Source: a virus. Taken from it: 64,000 bases of DNA. Positions within the stretch are counted from its first letter, which is position 1, and each line of letters opens with the position of its first letter. The translations under genes and the position numbers were made by a program. Under the pieces are notes generated by a model. The model was not told the DNA's origin. It searched no databases and saw only the letters and a list, made by a program, of their open reading frames with translations. The stretch lies in IMG/VR virus record IMGVR_UViG_3300005288_000003, positions 33,841-97,840 of that record. One strand, given 5' to 3'. Below, piece by piece: positions 23,456-31,262 of the stretch.

Positions 23456-23562
23456 ATGTCATCGTTCCTTCAAATAGGTGTGATCCGTGGAATTACTCGG
23501 TGAAAGGAGGAGAACACCAAAACCCGGATCACATAAACTGTAGAGACATTATCTGTCTGTAT
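23456..23562 (-). promoter_or_regulatory. Structured leader of the tRNA-array transcript
   Basis: On the minus strand the leader folds as CACATA ... TATGTG with an inner AGACA-GATAA-TGTCT hairpin, then TGTGATCCG ... CGGATCACA (9 bp). Inside the latter, a GGTG/CACC stem displays the loop TTCTCCTCCTTT. That loop resembles the 16S anti-Shine-Dalgarno sequence. It may control translation of the 23138-23455 gene. The folding is by eye. Confidence 0.5.
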
Positions 23563-23568
23563 GTGATG

Positions 23569-23597
23569 ATTGTAACATCAGTTCTTGCACCTGTCAA
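23569..23597 (-). promoter_or_regulatory. Promoter of the tRNA-array transcript
   Basis: Minus-strand TTGACA, a 17-base spacer and TACAAT match the sigma70 consensus. A TGATG/CATCA inverted repeat flanks the -10 element. It lies between two leftward genes and drives 23138-23455 and the tRNAs. Confidence 0.75.
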
Positions 23598-23618
23598 TAG
23601 CACAGAAGAAATATAATG

Positions 23619-23819
23619 TCAATAATCTGTTGTTGATGATTTCATGGCTGTCACACCATCGATGGGATACCGCCCGCCTACATACTCTCTTTCAGGTGCG
23701 GAATGCTTGCTCATAAATTGGCATGCAAAACACAAATCTTCTTCTTGTTTTGTATCTGGATTATATCGAGGGATTTCATGTTTTGTTAGCGCGTTATTAC
23801 ATGCTCTGCATCGGGACAT
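23619..23819 (-). CDS. Zinc-ribbon protein of unknown function
   Basis: 66 aa, start ATG at 23819 with AAGGA eight bases upstream. Two Cys pairs (CRACNNALTKHE and LCFACQFM) form a treble-clef or ribbon; the tail (YVGGRYPIDGVTAMKSSTTDY) is short. Similar small zinc proteins are common in phages, with unknown roles. It is downstream of the structured RNA at 23.9-24.2 kb and could be translated from the same transcript. Confidence 0.7.
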   Translation of the reverse strand: MSRCRACNNALTKHEIPRYNPDTKQEEDLCFACQFMSKHSAPEREYVGGRYPIDGVTAMKSSTTDY

Positions 23820-23909
23820 GGATTGGTTCCTTCTATTGGTTTGTTATTTCACATAGTCTCCTTCTATATTTCATATGATGATGGATTGTATGTGGATGGG
23901 TTAAGTGGT

Positions 23910-24223
23910 TGATTTATAAGATGTTGATCTTATGGGGATAGATTCTTAACGGAAGGTAGACTCAGCCCAAGGGATCGCCATACACAAAAGTGCCTAAGAC
24001 GAAACCTTGGTCTACCTTCCACAAGTTCTCATGAGGATGAGTTCTTGAACGGCCTGTATGGACAGGAGACAGCGTTTGCTGTCAGGTTCTGGTCATTCCC
24101 TCCGAAGAGGTCAGCTCCACGCTATAACCAGATGAGACTCAGCTTGCCCGTGTGGAATCCTCTTCATGGGCTACATCGTTGGCCGGTGAGTGATGCTTTC
24201 GCAGACATATCTCTCCAACGACA
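23910..24223 (-). ncRNA. Candidate large structured non-coding RNA
   Basis: A minus-strand promoter at 24230-24258 predicts a start near 24223, three bases before the first helix. Helices in order are CGTTGG/CCAACG (24215-24220 with 24077-24182) enclosing TGC-GAAA-GCA; GCCC/GGGC; CTGGT/ACCAG enclosing CCTC-TTCG-GAGG; GACAGC-AAAC-GCTGTC; CCTGT-CCAT-ACAGG; a two-part hairpin at 24022-24047; GGAAGGTAGAC/GTCTACCTTCC with CCAAGG/CCTTGG (23951-24020); and ATAAGAT-CAAC-ATCTTAT (23916-23933). No reading frame with a ribosome site lies inside. It is next to the tRNA array. No known family was recognised. Confidence 0.65.
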
Positions 24224-24229
24224 TTCACG

Positions 24230-24258
24230 ACTATAACCGACAAGCGGCTTAATGTCAA
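24230..24258 (-). promoter_or_regulatory. Promoter of the structured RNA
   Basis: Minus-strand TTGACA (24253-24258), a 17-base spacer and TATAGT (24230-24235) make a near-consensus sigma70 promoter. It points away from the early genes, divergent from the plus-strand promoter 24 bases to the right. Confidence 0.75.
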
Positions 24259-24281
24259 GCAATATATCTCATTCCAGTGTA

Positions 24282-24310
24282 TTGACAACTCAGATAGGCA
24301 GTGTTACTAT
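24282..24310 (+). promoter_or_regulatory. Early plus-strand promoter
   Basis: TTGACA, a 17-base spacer and TACTAT precede the first rightward gene by 32 bases. A GATAG/CTATC inverted repeat overlaps the -10. It drives the operon beginning at 24342. Confidence 0.78.
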
Positions 24311-24341
24311 CGAGCTTCAATTCACAGAAAGGAGAACTACA

Positions 24342-24776
24342 ATGACAGAATTCGTTGATGTAGTAGAAGTCAATCCGATAGTGTTTGTCAACAAAATTGT
24401 TGAACAGATTGCGAAAGGCTTCTACGTGCAGAACACAATCGCTGGATACCCGCTGGTTGGCCTGCCTTACCAAATCCGGCTCTTCGAGACTGACGAACCA
24501 GAAGTCCGCAACAAACTGGACAGCGAGGTTCACACAGTCGTCGTTGAAGGCTACGACATCATGCGTTGGTTGCTCGACGTGCAAGACGTGGCCCTGCAAG
24601 GATTCGTTATGTCGCTCACAGGAGCCTCTGTAGACAACTACAAGAGCGTTACGATGTCCAAGCCTGCACCCGTCAAGTTCGACCTCGGAATCGTCGCAGA
24701 GAAGCCTGTAGAAGCTCCAGCAGCTAAACCGAAACGTACAACCAAATCTAAACCAACTCAAGGAGAAACAGAATGA
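24342..24776 (+). CDS. Early protein of unknown function with basic tail
   Basis: 144 aa from the ATG at 24342, which has AAAGGAG seven bases upstream and follows the promoter. It begins MTEFVDVVEVNPIVFVNKIV and ends with a Lys/Pro/Thr-rich tail (PAAKPKRTTKSKPTQGETE). No domain is recognised. It is the first gene of the rightward operon and overlaps the next start by four bases. Confidence 0.75.
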   Translation: MTEFVDVVEVNPIVFVNKIVEQIAKGFYVQNTIAGYPLVGLPYQIRLFETDEPEVRNKLDSEVHTVVVEGYDIMRWLLDVQDVALQGFVMSLTGASVDNYKSVTMSKPAPVKFDLGIVAEKPVEAPAAKPKRTTKSKPTQGETE

Positions 24777-25165
24777 CCGAACAAACCAAGCCAGTAAAAC
24801 TGACCAAAGCTCAGAAAGAGTTCTTCGGAACTTTCGCATCTAATGCTGTCGAGAACATCCTCGGCCCAGTGCTGGAATTCAAAGGTGTTGAAATTACCGC
24901 TGAACAAGTGCGTGAAGTTGTTAAGACTTTGGATCTGACCGACCTGACCAACGCAATTGGCCGTGCATTCATCGAACGTGTGGACTTCAAAACCATCCTG
25001 AAAGTTGACAAGTTCATGAAGAGCGAAGAGTTTGCCAGTGTTGTTGCAGCTTCTACCGAAGTGAACGGATTGGTGCAAGGTGAGCTGGTACAAGTTGTTG
25101 CTCCGCTCATCCCAAGTGATGAACCCGAGCCAAGTGCAGAAGAACTGGCCGATCTGGCCGCGTAA
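24773..25165 (+). CDS. Helical early protein of unknown function
   Basis: 130 aa. It is mostly helical (LTKAQKEFFGTFASNAVENI, then EQVREVVKTLDLTDLTNAIG) with an acidic C-terminus (SDEPEPSAEELADLAA). ATGA coupling joins it to the gene before, and a terminator hairpin follows. It is highly expressed by position. No family is recognised. Confidence 0.75.
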   Translation: MTEQTKPVKLTKAQKEFFGTFASNAVENILGPVLEFKGVEITAEQVREVVKTLDLTDLTNAIGRAFIERVDFKTILKVDKFMKSEEFASVVAASTEVNGLVQGELVQVVAPLIPSDEPEPSAEELADLAA

Positions 25166-25171
25166 TCCATA

Positions 25172-25192
25172 AGGGCGCTTCGGCGCCCTCTG
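25172..25192 (+). terminator. Hairpin terminator before phoH
   Basis: A perfect AGGGCGC-TTCG-GCGCCCT hairpin is followed by TCTGTT. The UUCG tetraloop makes it very stable; the U stretch is weak, so read-through into phoH is likely. Confidence 0.7.
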
Positions 25193-25204
25193 TTCGGAGG
25201 TGAC

Positions 25205-25963
25205 ATGAAACGCAATCAACAACAAGTCAAAAGTCGTCGTGAAGCAACCAAAGAAGAACGTGGCCGCACCGTCAAAGAGAAGTTTGTAGAAGCTCGTGAA
25301 GATGGACGCACCAAAGCCAACACCAAGCCTCTGGTTCCACGCAACGAGAAACAAGCACACTACATCCGCTCCATCAACGAAAACCCGCTCACCATCGCCA
25401 CCGGCTACGCTGGTACTTCCAAGACCTATATCCCTACTGTCATGGCCTGTGACGCCTACCTGAAAGGCGAAATCGACAAGATTGTGTTTGTTCGTCCGAA
25501 CGTATCCAACTCCAAGTCGCTCGGTATGTTTAAAGGGTCGGCTGTAGAGAAGATGGAAATGTGGCTGATGCCTGTTATCAACATCCTCCGTGATCGTTTG
25601 ACCGCTGGTGGACTTGAAACAGCAATCGAGAATGGCAACATCCAGTATGTTCCTCTGGAAGTTATCAAAGGTTTCAGTGCTGAGAATTGCTTCTTTATCG
25701 TAGACGAAGGTGAAGACATCACCATCGAAGAAGCGATCAAGATCGTAACTCGCCAAGGCCGTAACTGCAAAATGGTTATCTCGGGTGACGTTGGACAATC
25801 TGAACTGAAAGAACGCAGTGGTTTGAAATTCATCACGCACATGGTGCAAAAGTACAGCAACTTGAAGGCTGGCTTTGTTGACTTCAACCACGTAAACGAT
25901 ATCGAACGTGATGATTCCTGCAAACAATGGATCATCGCTCTGGCGAAGGAGGGTGTACAATGA
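25205..25963 (+). CDS. phoH: PhoH-like ATPase
   Basis: 252 aa. The N-terminal 50 residues are basic. Walker A is ATGYAGTSKTY (residues about 66-76), IVFVRPNVSNSKSLGMFKG follows, and Walker B is FFIVDEGEDITIEEA. The sensor region (MVISGDVGQSEL) is the typical PhoH motif. PhoH proteins are P-loop ATPases, often with RNase/helicase links, and are widespread in phages. Start at 25205 has GGAGG. The 3' end overlaps the ClpP-like gene. Confidence 0.9.
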   Translation: MKRNQQQVKSRREATKEERGRTVKEKFVEAREDGRTKANTKPLVPRNEKQAHYIRSINENPLTIATGYAGTSKTYIPTVMACDAYLKGEIDKIVFVRPNVSNSKSLGMFKGSAVEKMEMWLMPVINILRDRLTAGGLETAIENGNIQYVPLEVIKGFSAENCFFIVDEGEDITIEEAIKIVTRQGRNCKMVISGDVGQSELKERSGLKFITHMVQKYSNLKAGFVDFNHVNDIERDDSCKQWIIALAKEGVQ

Positions 25964-26541
25964 GTGAGAAACCAAGTCGTATTCTTGTAAAAGAACACAT
26001 CAGCAACGAATACAATTGCCGTATCGCACGGTACATCACAGACGCAGACGACTTCGATGATGAATTCGCCCTGATGTTCGGTGCTGGCCCTAACGATAGC
26101 ATCAAGTTCATGATCACTTCTGGTGGTGGTAGCCTTGACACGTGCAACCTACTGACCAAAGCAATCCGTGAAACTCAAGCTCACACCATCGCGTATATCG
26201 GCTCTACCTGTGCTTCTGCTGCTACCGCTATCGCCCTCGCGTGCGAAGAGTGGGAAGTGGACAGCCAATCGAGCTTCATGATCCACACCGCTTCGCTGGG
26301 TGTGTTTGGTAAGGCTCCAGAGATTGAAGTGGAACTGGCTCACAAGCTCAAACTGGTCCGTCGTTTCATCGAGGACACCTACACAGGCTTCTTGACACCA
26401 GATGAAATCGAGGAAGTGCTGCGTGGACAGGACAAATACTTCGAAGGCGATGAGCTGGTAGCTCGCCTGACAGGGTACGCCGAATACCGTGATGCTCTTC
26501 GTGAAGCACAACGGCTTGACAGCCAAGCAGAAGCAGCATAA
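25960..26541 (+). CDS. ClpP-like serine protease
   Basis: 193 aa from the ATG at 25960, coupled to phoH by a four-base overlap. It has FMITSGGGSLDTCNLLTKAI (the Gly-rich oxyanion strand), IAYIGSTCASAATAIALACE with the nucleophile Ser in CASAA, and SSFMIHTASLGVFG with the catalytic His. The third residue (Asp) is probably in the helix beginning LTPDEIEEVL. ClpP-like proteins in phages act as capsid or regulatory proteases, or partner the host ClpX. A terminator follows. Confidence 0.85.
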   Translation: MSEKPSRILVKEHISNEYNCRIARYITDADDFDDEFALMFGAGPNDSIKFMITSGGGSLDTCNLLTKAIRETQAHTIAYIGSTCASAATAIALACEEWEVDSQSSFMIHTASLGVFGKAPEIEVELAHKLKLVRRFIEDTYTGFLTPDEIEEVLRGQDKYFEGDELVARLTGYAEYRDALREAQRLDSQAEAA

Positions 26542-26553
26542 GATGCGCCCCAT

Positions 26554-26588
26554 AGCTCGTTACCTACAAGGTAGCGGGCTTTCTTTAC
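26554..26588 (+). terminator. Terminator after the ClpP-like gene
   Basis: AGCTCGTTACC pairs with GGTAGCGGGCT around a TACAA loop and is followed by TTCTTT. It separates the operon from the inserted HNH gene. Confidence 0.75.
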
Positions 26589-26607
26589 GCCTTTAGAAGA
26601 GGTACAG

Positions 26608-27081
26608 ATGCAGTATTGTGAAAACAGTCCGAGTGGATTGGTAGATAACTCCGGTAACGTTATTGGTTGGCAGAAAAGCCGAGGAAATTGGCACGTAAAA
26701 GTGGATGGCGTAGATACAGAAGCACATAGAGTTATATGGGAAATGTTCCATGGGCCTATTCCTGACGGGATGGTGGTAGATCATGAAAACAGGGATGCTT
26801 CTGATAACTTAATCTCGAACTTGAGAATTGTGACTCAAGCAGTTAATACTCGAAACCGTAGAATGAGTAAACGGAATGTATCCGGTCACACGGGAGTATT
26901 TCACAATGAAAAGAGAAATCGATGGGAAGCCTCGTGGCGAGAGGATGAAAAGACTCGCACAAAGACGTTCTCATGTTCCACGTATCATGATGCAAAGGAG
27001 AGAGCGATTGCTTACAGAATTATGCAGATTGACAGATTAAATACATTAGGGTATGGTTACACCGCCACACATGGCGTATAA
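26608..27081 (+). CDS. HNH homing endonuclease with AP2-like domain
   Basis: 157 aa. It has AHRVIWEMFHGPIPDGMVVD then HENRDASDNLISNLRIVTQA, the HNH_3 core, and NVSGHTGVFHNEKRNRWEAS followed by AYRIMQIDRLNTLGY, an AP2/intron-nuclease DNA-binding module. Such genes are mobile and insert between host genes. The codon use (many A/T-ending codons) is different from the neighbouring genes, which suggests recent arrival. It lies alone after a terminator. Confidence 0.85.
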   Translation: MQYCENSPSGLVDNSGNVIGWQKSRGNWHVKVDGVDTEAHRVIWEMFHGPIPDGMVVDHENRDASDNLISNLRIVTQAVNTRNRRMSKRNVSGHTGVFHNEKRNRWEASWREDEKTRTKTFSCSTYHDAKERAIAYRIMQIDRLNTLGYGYTATHGV

Positions 27082-27107
27082 TTCTCACCTGTAATATAGG
27101 AGTAGGC

Positions 27108-27377
27108 ATGAGCAAGCAGAAAATCACCACCGTAACATTCGCTGAGTTCGCACATTATGAGTTCATTCCACCAGCCACGTTCTTCATTCAGAACGCACTG
27201 GGCGAGTACATCTTCATCCATACAGCAAATCGTGCAACAGCACAAGCATGGGTCGACGAAAACTACGGCAAGGGTCGCTACACTGTGAAAGCTTCGAAGC
27301 TCCAGAAAGGCAAAGAACTTGGGGAAGGCAGCAAACCTGCTTTCGGAACCGCAACCCGCAGAGGGCAAAAGAAATGA
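27108..27377 (+). CDS. Small conserved-looking phage protein
   Basis: 89 aa. It contains FFIQNALGEYIFIHTANRAT and AQAWVDENYGKGRYTVKASK, ending in a basic tail (GTATRRGQKK). Proteins with this WVDENYGKGKYxVKA motif are known in other phages, without function. The start at 27108 has TAGGAG eight bases upstream. It heads an overlapping gene string. Confidence 0.75.
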   Translation: MSKQKITTVTFAEFAHYEFIPPATFFIQNALGEYIFIHTANRATAQAWVDENYGKGRYTVKASKLQKGKELGEGSKPAFGTATRRGQKK

Positions 27378-27583
27378 TCCTGATCGACGACGCAATTCAA
27401 CAACTGCTTGACGTTCGTAAAGAACATGGTAACATCCCGCTGATCTTCGGTGACTGCAATGCGATGCACAAGGTCAACTGGATCGAACCCGTCGCTATCG
27501 AAGACCTGAACGAGTTTTACCTCGAAACAGCACCAGATGATGGCGAAGACGAAATAGAAAAGAACGCGGTACTGATCGGATGA
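27374..27583 (+). CDS. Small acidic protein of unknown function
   Basis: 69 aa from the ATG at 27374, overlapping the previous stop (ATGA). It reads MILIDDAIQQLLDVRKEHGN followed by IPLIFGDCNAMHKV and an acidic end. No family is recognised. The overlap on both sides marks it as an operon member. Confidence 0.7.
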   Translation: MILIDDAIQQLLDVRKEHGNIPLIFGDCNAMHKVNWIEPVAIEDLNEFYLETAPDDGEDEIEKNAVLIG

Positions 27584-27783
27584 ACCGTGCCAAGGCAAAG
27601 CTCATGCGAGCCAGACGGAAGCGAGGACGCTGCCATTGCAGCGGCCCTGAACACTCGAATTGCGAAGTGACTCAGGAAATCCGACAGCCGGGAACCCGTG
27701 ACATGGATCGCCGCGACTACGAGAAAGACCTCGCAGAAGCAGAGCGTGAAATGGAGGATACATTCAATGATGAACAAGTATGA
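27580..27783 (+). CDS. Small charged protein of unknown function
   Basis: 67 aa, overlapping the genes before and after. It starts with a very basic stretch (MNRAKAKLMRARRKRGRCHC) and ends acidic. A possible metal site is CHCSGPEHSNC. The role is unknown. Confidence 0.65.
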   Translation: MNRAKAKLMRARRKRGRCHCSGPEHSNCEVTQEIRQPGTRDMDRRDYEKDLAEAEREMEDTFNDEQV

Positions 27784-28180
27784 CAAGCTCTACATGTCGT
27801 TTGCCGAGGCGGCAGCCTCTGAGTCTCACTGCCCTCGCACGCAGGTTGGCTGTGCTGTGGTATTGGACTCGGGAGTCGTCAGTCCCGGTTTCAACGGTCA
27901 CGCCTCGGGTGGCCCTAACGTATGGGAATATTCAGAAACTGGGAATCCAGAGGTCGTCCATGCTGAGCTTAATGCTTTGGGAAAATGCTTGGAGCAGGGA
28001 CTCTCCGCGAAAGGTGCAAGTGTCTATGTCACACTCAGTCCTTGCCTCCCTTGCGCGATGCTGCTAGTCCGTGCAAAAGTTAAGCGAGTGGTGTATCGTG
28101 ACGATTACCGTCTGACCGAAGGGTTGGACTACCTGAAAAAATACAACGTGGAGGTGGATAAATATGTTGACCCTGAATGA
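27767..28180 (+). CDS. dCMP/cytidine deaminase-like enzyme
   Basis: 137 aa from the ATG at 27767 (GGAGGA eight bases upstream). It has SESHCPRTQVGCAVVLD, the zinc motif HAELNALGKCLEQG (HAE) and VTLSPCLPCAMLLVRA (PCxxC). These are the three zinc ligands and catalytic Glu of the dCMP deaminase family. The enzyme would convert dCMP to dUMP for thymidylate synthesis. No long extra domain is present. Confidence 0.88.
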   Translation: MMNKYDKLYMSFAEAAASESHCPRTQVGCAVVLDSGVVSPGFNGHASGGPNVWEYSETGNPEVVHAELNALGKCLEQGLSAKGASVYVTLSPCLPCAMLLVRAKVKRVVYRDDYRLTEGLDYLKKYNVEVDKYVDPE

Positions 28181-28688
28181 CCGCTGGGAAGCAATGACCA
28201 GCCAAGAGCAAGACGCTGTTCGTGCATTGCACGCTGTGTTGGCTCAAACGAAAGCACATCCAGAGCTGCATGCTGATCCTGTGCAAGTGATCGAAGATAT
28301 CGAGTTCACCCTGCAAGGGTTGTGGAAATTCGACCGTAGTGTTAACCACCACACTCACTGGCTCGACATAAAGGGCTGCAAATGTCCTAAAATGGACAAC
28401 CGTGATCACTGGGGCACTGGACGTATCACTGTCAGCAACTGCAAATGGCACTGGGAAGAACCAGAACCGAAGACCTATGTTGTTGCATTGATTTCCAGTT
28501 CGTGCGATCATTACCTCGACACCTTCAAAGTGAAGCACCCGAACGATCTGGTTGAAGCGATGAAGGAACACTACGGTGATGAGTTCTATCACATGGATCA
28601 AGTGGACATCACATCCCCTGACGGCGGTAACGCTGCTCGTGCAGAACGTGCTGTATTGAATGCAATTGAAGAAGGAGAAGACGAATGA
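28164..28688 (+). CDS. Hypothetical protein with Cys/His-rich centre
   Basis: 174 aa, with GGAGG upstream of ATG 28164. The N-terminus is helical (DRWEAMTSQEQDAVRALHAV). The middle has HHTHWLDIKGCKCPKMDNRD ... CKWHWEEPEP, a possible metal site. The C-terminus is acidic. No known family is recognised. It overlaps both neighbours. Confidence 0.7.
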   Translation: MLTLNDRWEAMTSQEQDAVRALHAVLAQTKAHPELHADPVQVIEDIEFTLQGLWKFDRSVNHHTHWLDIKGCKCPKMDNRDHWGTGRITVSNCKWHWEEPEPKTYVVALISSSCDHYLDTFKVKHPNDLVEAMKEHYGDEFYHMDQVDITSPDGGNAARAERAVLNAIEEGEDE

Positions 28689-28921
28689 TCGTTGTAGACG
28701 TTTCCGGCCAAGCACTGGCCGTTGGTGACAAGGTGGCATACTGCCTCGGCGGCAAGGGCACGCAAATGCGTGTTGGTGAAGTGTTGCGAATGACGACCAA
28801 ATCGGTTATCATCAGTGGTTCTGAAATGCGCTATCAGTGGGCAGACGGCAAGTACAATCACGTCCTCACGCCAGTTGAAACAGTGCGTGCGTTTGACGCC
28901 GTATCGAGGATCATCCAATGA
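28685..28921 (+). CDS. Small SH3/KOW-like protein
   Basis: 78 aa. It has a strand pattern ALAVGDKVAYCLGGKGTQMR-VGEVLRM, similar to KOW/SH3-like small barrels. It could bind nucleic acid or protein. It precedes the DNA ligase with a four-base overlap. Confidence 0.65.
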   Translation: MIVVDVSGQALAVGDKVAYCLGGKGTQMRVGEVLRMTTKSVIISGSEMRYQWADGKYNHVLTPVETVRAFDAVSRIIQ

Positions 28922-30120
28922 TGCTCGTTGAACTGTTCGGCAAAGACAAAGGTGGCAAGTACAAGGTTTGGGCTATCGGGACAACCGAAAGCGGCGACCT
29001 GACCATTGCCCACGGCCAAGAAGGCGGTAAGATGACCGTCAAGATGGAAAAGATCAAGCCGAAGAATGTGGGCAGAGCAAACGAAACCACGCCTGAGCAA
29101 CAGGCAGACCTCGAAGCTCAAGGTCGTATCAAGAAGCAGATCGACAAGGGCTATCGCCACACCAAAGAAGAACTGGAAAACCTCCCTGTTCTGGCTATGC
29201 TGTCGAAAGACCATACCAAAGACGGCAAGGAAGAAAACATCGACAAAGGTGTGTTCATTTCCGATAAGCTGGACGGTGTACGCTGCCTTGCGAAGTGCAA
29301 GCTGGCAGAAGGCATCAAGGTCGTCACTCTGGAAAGCCGTACCGGCCAACCCTACGATGTGCCTCATGTCGTCGAAGAGCTGATGAACATTATGGAGCCG
29401 GGGGACATTCTAGATGGCGAGCTGTACGTTCATGGCCCAAGCCTGCAAGAAATCACATCTGCTGTGAAGCGTACAGACCCTGAAAAGAAGATTGCTGCTG
29501 CCTACAAGAAGATGCAGAAGGCTTGCGGTGGAGACGGTTATGCTGATGCAGAGGCTGAATATGCCGAAGCGATTATGATCGAATCCTTGAGGAAGGACTT
29601 GGAATTCCACGTGTTCGATTTGGTTGTGATGGACACTCCGTTCGAAGAGCGGCTGGAAATGCTTACCGAGTATGCGAATAGCCGATTCCTCAATGATGTG
29701 TATTCCTATGTAACAATGGTCACATATCGGTACGTTGACAACCTTGCAGACCTGACAACACAGCTTCACTGGTGTATCGAACGTGGCTACGAAGGTATCA
29801 TGTATCGCACCAAAGACGGCCTGTACGAAAGCGGCAAGCGTTCTGCTGGTCTGTGGAAGTTCAAGCTGTTCATGGACTCCGAGTTCCTGATTCTGGACGT
29901 TGAACCGAAGAAAGATGACGGCTCTGCGTTTGTTGTGCGAAATGACTTGAATGAAAGAACGTTCTCGGTTACACTGGGCTCCATGCTTGAACGAGCTGAG
30001 TTCCTTGCGAACAAAGAGCTTTACACCGGTAAGCTGATTACTGTACAGTATCAGGCTCGCTACAAAGATACGCTCCTGCCACAGTTCCCGACTGGCAAAG
30101 CAATCCGTGACTACGAATAA
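28918..30120 (+). CDS. ATP-dependent DNA ligase with N-terminal WGR-like domain
   Basis: 400 aa. Residues 1-75 (GGKYKVWAIGTTESGDLTIA, HGQEGGKM) resemble a WGR domain. The adenylation motif is KLDGVR with the active Lys at 117, followed by ESRTGQPYDVPHV, a motif III-like LDGELYVHG, motif IV-like EGIMYRT and motif V-like GLWKFKL. The C-terminal OB part follows. It seals nicks in DNA during replication and repair. It is a fused form seen in other phages. Confidence 0.9.
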   Translation: MMLVELFGKDKGGKYKVWAIGTTESGDLTIAHGQEGGKMTVKMEKIKPKNVGRANETTPEQQADLEAQGRIKKQIDKGYRHTKEELENLPVLAMLSKDHTKDGKEENIDKGVFISDKLDGVRCLAKCKLAEGIKVVTLESRTGQPYDVPHVVEELMNIMEPGDILDGELYVHGPSLQEITSAVKRTDPEKKIAAAYKKMQKACGGDGYADAEAEYAEAIMIESLRKDLEFHVFDLVVMDTPFEERLEMLTEYANSRFLNDVYSYVTMVTYRYVDNLADLTTQLHWCIERGYEGIMYRTKDGLYESGKRSAGLWKFKLFMDSEFLILDVEPKKDDGSAFVVRNDLNERTFSVTLGSMLERAEFLANKELYTGKLITVQYQARYKDTLLPQFPTGKAIRDYE

Positions 30121-30130
30121 GGAGAAACAA

Positions 30131-30571
30131 ATGACTGATGCAAATGCTGTAATTGATACTGTAGCAGAAGAATTCATCCCGGTAGATACCACTGTAGTTC
30201 AAGTGCGTTCGATCCTGAACTTCATGTACGCACTCGGGTACGTTCTCGATGGGACTGTTAAGACTGCCCGCTTCTTCACAGAAGCTGCTGATGGTCAAGC
30301 TAACCGCTACCTGAGCGTGAACACAGCCATCCGCCTGCACAACATGCCAGCTCATGGTTGGGAGTTGGTTGAAGTGAAGGGCGACTTGGTTGCAAAGCCG
30401 AAGGGCGTGAATCTGAAAGCTGGCTACACTCCAATCGGTGTGCGTCTCGCTATCGCCAGTAAGCTGGTAGATAAGGCAAAAATCAGTGTTAACCGCACTG
30501 GACAGATCGTGACACAAGATGTTATGATCAAACCTCTGAACGTAGCTGTACTCCAGCTCGTAGAAGGTTGA
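30131..30571 (+). CDS. Hypothetical early protein
   Basis: 146 aa from the ATG at 30131 (AAGGAG nine bases upstream). It begins MTDANAVIDTVAEEFIPVDT and contains ILNFMYALGYVLDGTVKTAR and HGWELVEVKGDLVAKPKGVN. No family is recognised. A terminator follows. Confidence 0.7.
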   Translation: MTDANAVIDTVAEEFIPVDTTVVQVRSILNFMYALGYVLDGTVKTARFFTEAADGQANRYLSVNTAIRLHNMPAHGWELVEVKGDLVAKPKGVNLKAGYTPIGVRLAIASKLVDKAKISVNRTGQIVTQDVMIKPLNVAVLQLVEG

Positions 30572-30578
30572 TGCACAC

Positions 30579-30602
30579 GCCCGCCCACAAGGCGGGCATT
30601 CC
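30579..30602 (+). terminator. Terminator (GCCCGCC hairpin)
   Basis: GCCCGCC pairs with GGCGGGC around a CACAA loop, followed by ATTCCTTT. The same hairpin recurs at 38704-38729. Confidence 0.75.
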
Positions 30603-30627
30603 TTTGCCTATAGAAAAGGAGAGACAC

Positions 30628-31086
30628 ATGATCGAACTGACACCAGAAGTGATCCTGATCAATAAAGCCAAACGCTTCGCTACAGAGAGACACGCAGGGC
30701 AGATGTATGGCAATGAGAAGTACACGTACCATCTGGAGCAGGTTGTCGCCAACGTTGCAACTCGTATGAAGGGCGATCCTTTACTCTCGACGTATATTGC
30801 TGCGGCTTGGCTGCATGACGTCATGGAAGATTGTGGCGTAAAATACGACGAGATTAAAGAGCTGTTCGGGAGTACTGTAGCCAATGCAGTTTACCGCTTG
30901 ACTAGGACAGATGACCTGTCTTATAATGAATACTTAGTCCAGTGCATTGAGTTCCATGTGTCGCGGGAAGTGAAAATCTGCGACACTATGGCCAACTTAA
31001 CGGAGAGCTTCAAGAGTGGCAACGCCAAAGGGCTTGCGAAGTATCCGAAACAACTCGATATGCTGCTGAAAGGAGAAGTAGAATGA
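30628..31086 (+). CDS. HD-domain hydrolase, SpoT/MESH1-like
   Basis: 152 aa from the ATG at 30628 (AAGGAGAG upstream). It has KRFATERHAGQMYGNEKYTY-HLEQV and AAAWLHDVMEDCGVKYDEIK, which is the start and HD pair of the (p)ppGpp hydrolase fold. The downstream DTMANLTESFKS also fits. Only the hydrolase half is present. It might lower ppGpp in the infected cell or cleave another nucleotide. Confidence 0.8.
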   Translation: MIELTPEVILINKAKRFATERHAGQMYGNEKYTYHLEQVVANVATRMKGDPLLSTYIAAAWLHDVMEDCGVKYDEIKELFGSTVANAVYRLTRTDDLSYNEYLVQCIEFHVSREVKICDTMANLTESFKSGNAKGLAKYPKQLDMLLKGEVE

Positions 31087-31262
31087 GTGAACTGACAGAC
31101 GAAGAACGCGCAGTCTTATTGATGCAGCTTCGTACACAATTGAAACGTGCCCGAGAAGACTTCAAATACTTGGGCTTCGGCTATGAAGTGCTGGACGCCG
31201 TGAGCGAACTACGAGATTTCGTGGAATTTGAATTGGACGAAATGGAGGTGGAATATGAGTGA
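31083..31262 (+). CDS. Small helical protein
   Basis: 59 aa, coupled on both sides (ATGA with the HD gene; overlapping the next start). It reads MSELTDEERAVLLMQLRTQL and KYLGFGYEVLDAVSELRDFV. It is a helical, acidic protein with no recognised family. Confidence 0.65.
   Translation: MSELTDEERAVLLMQLRTQLKRAREDFKYLGFGYEVLDAVSELRDFVEFELDEMEVEYE

Noticed and set aside
25172-25192. Riboswitch before phoH
   Set aside because: Only a single short UUCG hairpin is present, which is explained by a terminator.
24758-25975. A 405-codon open frame on the minus strand
   Set aside because: It is antisense to the 24773 gene and phoH, which have strong family motifs, ribosome sites and coupled starts. The minus frame has no family pattern.
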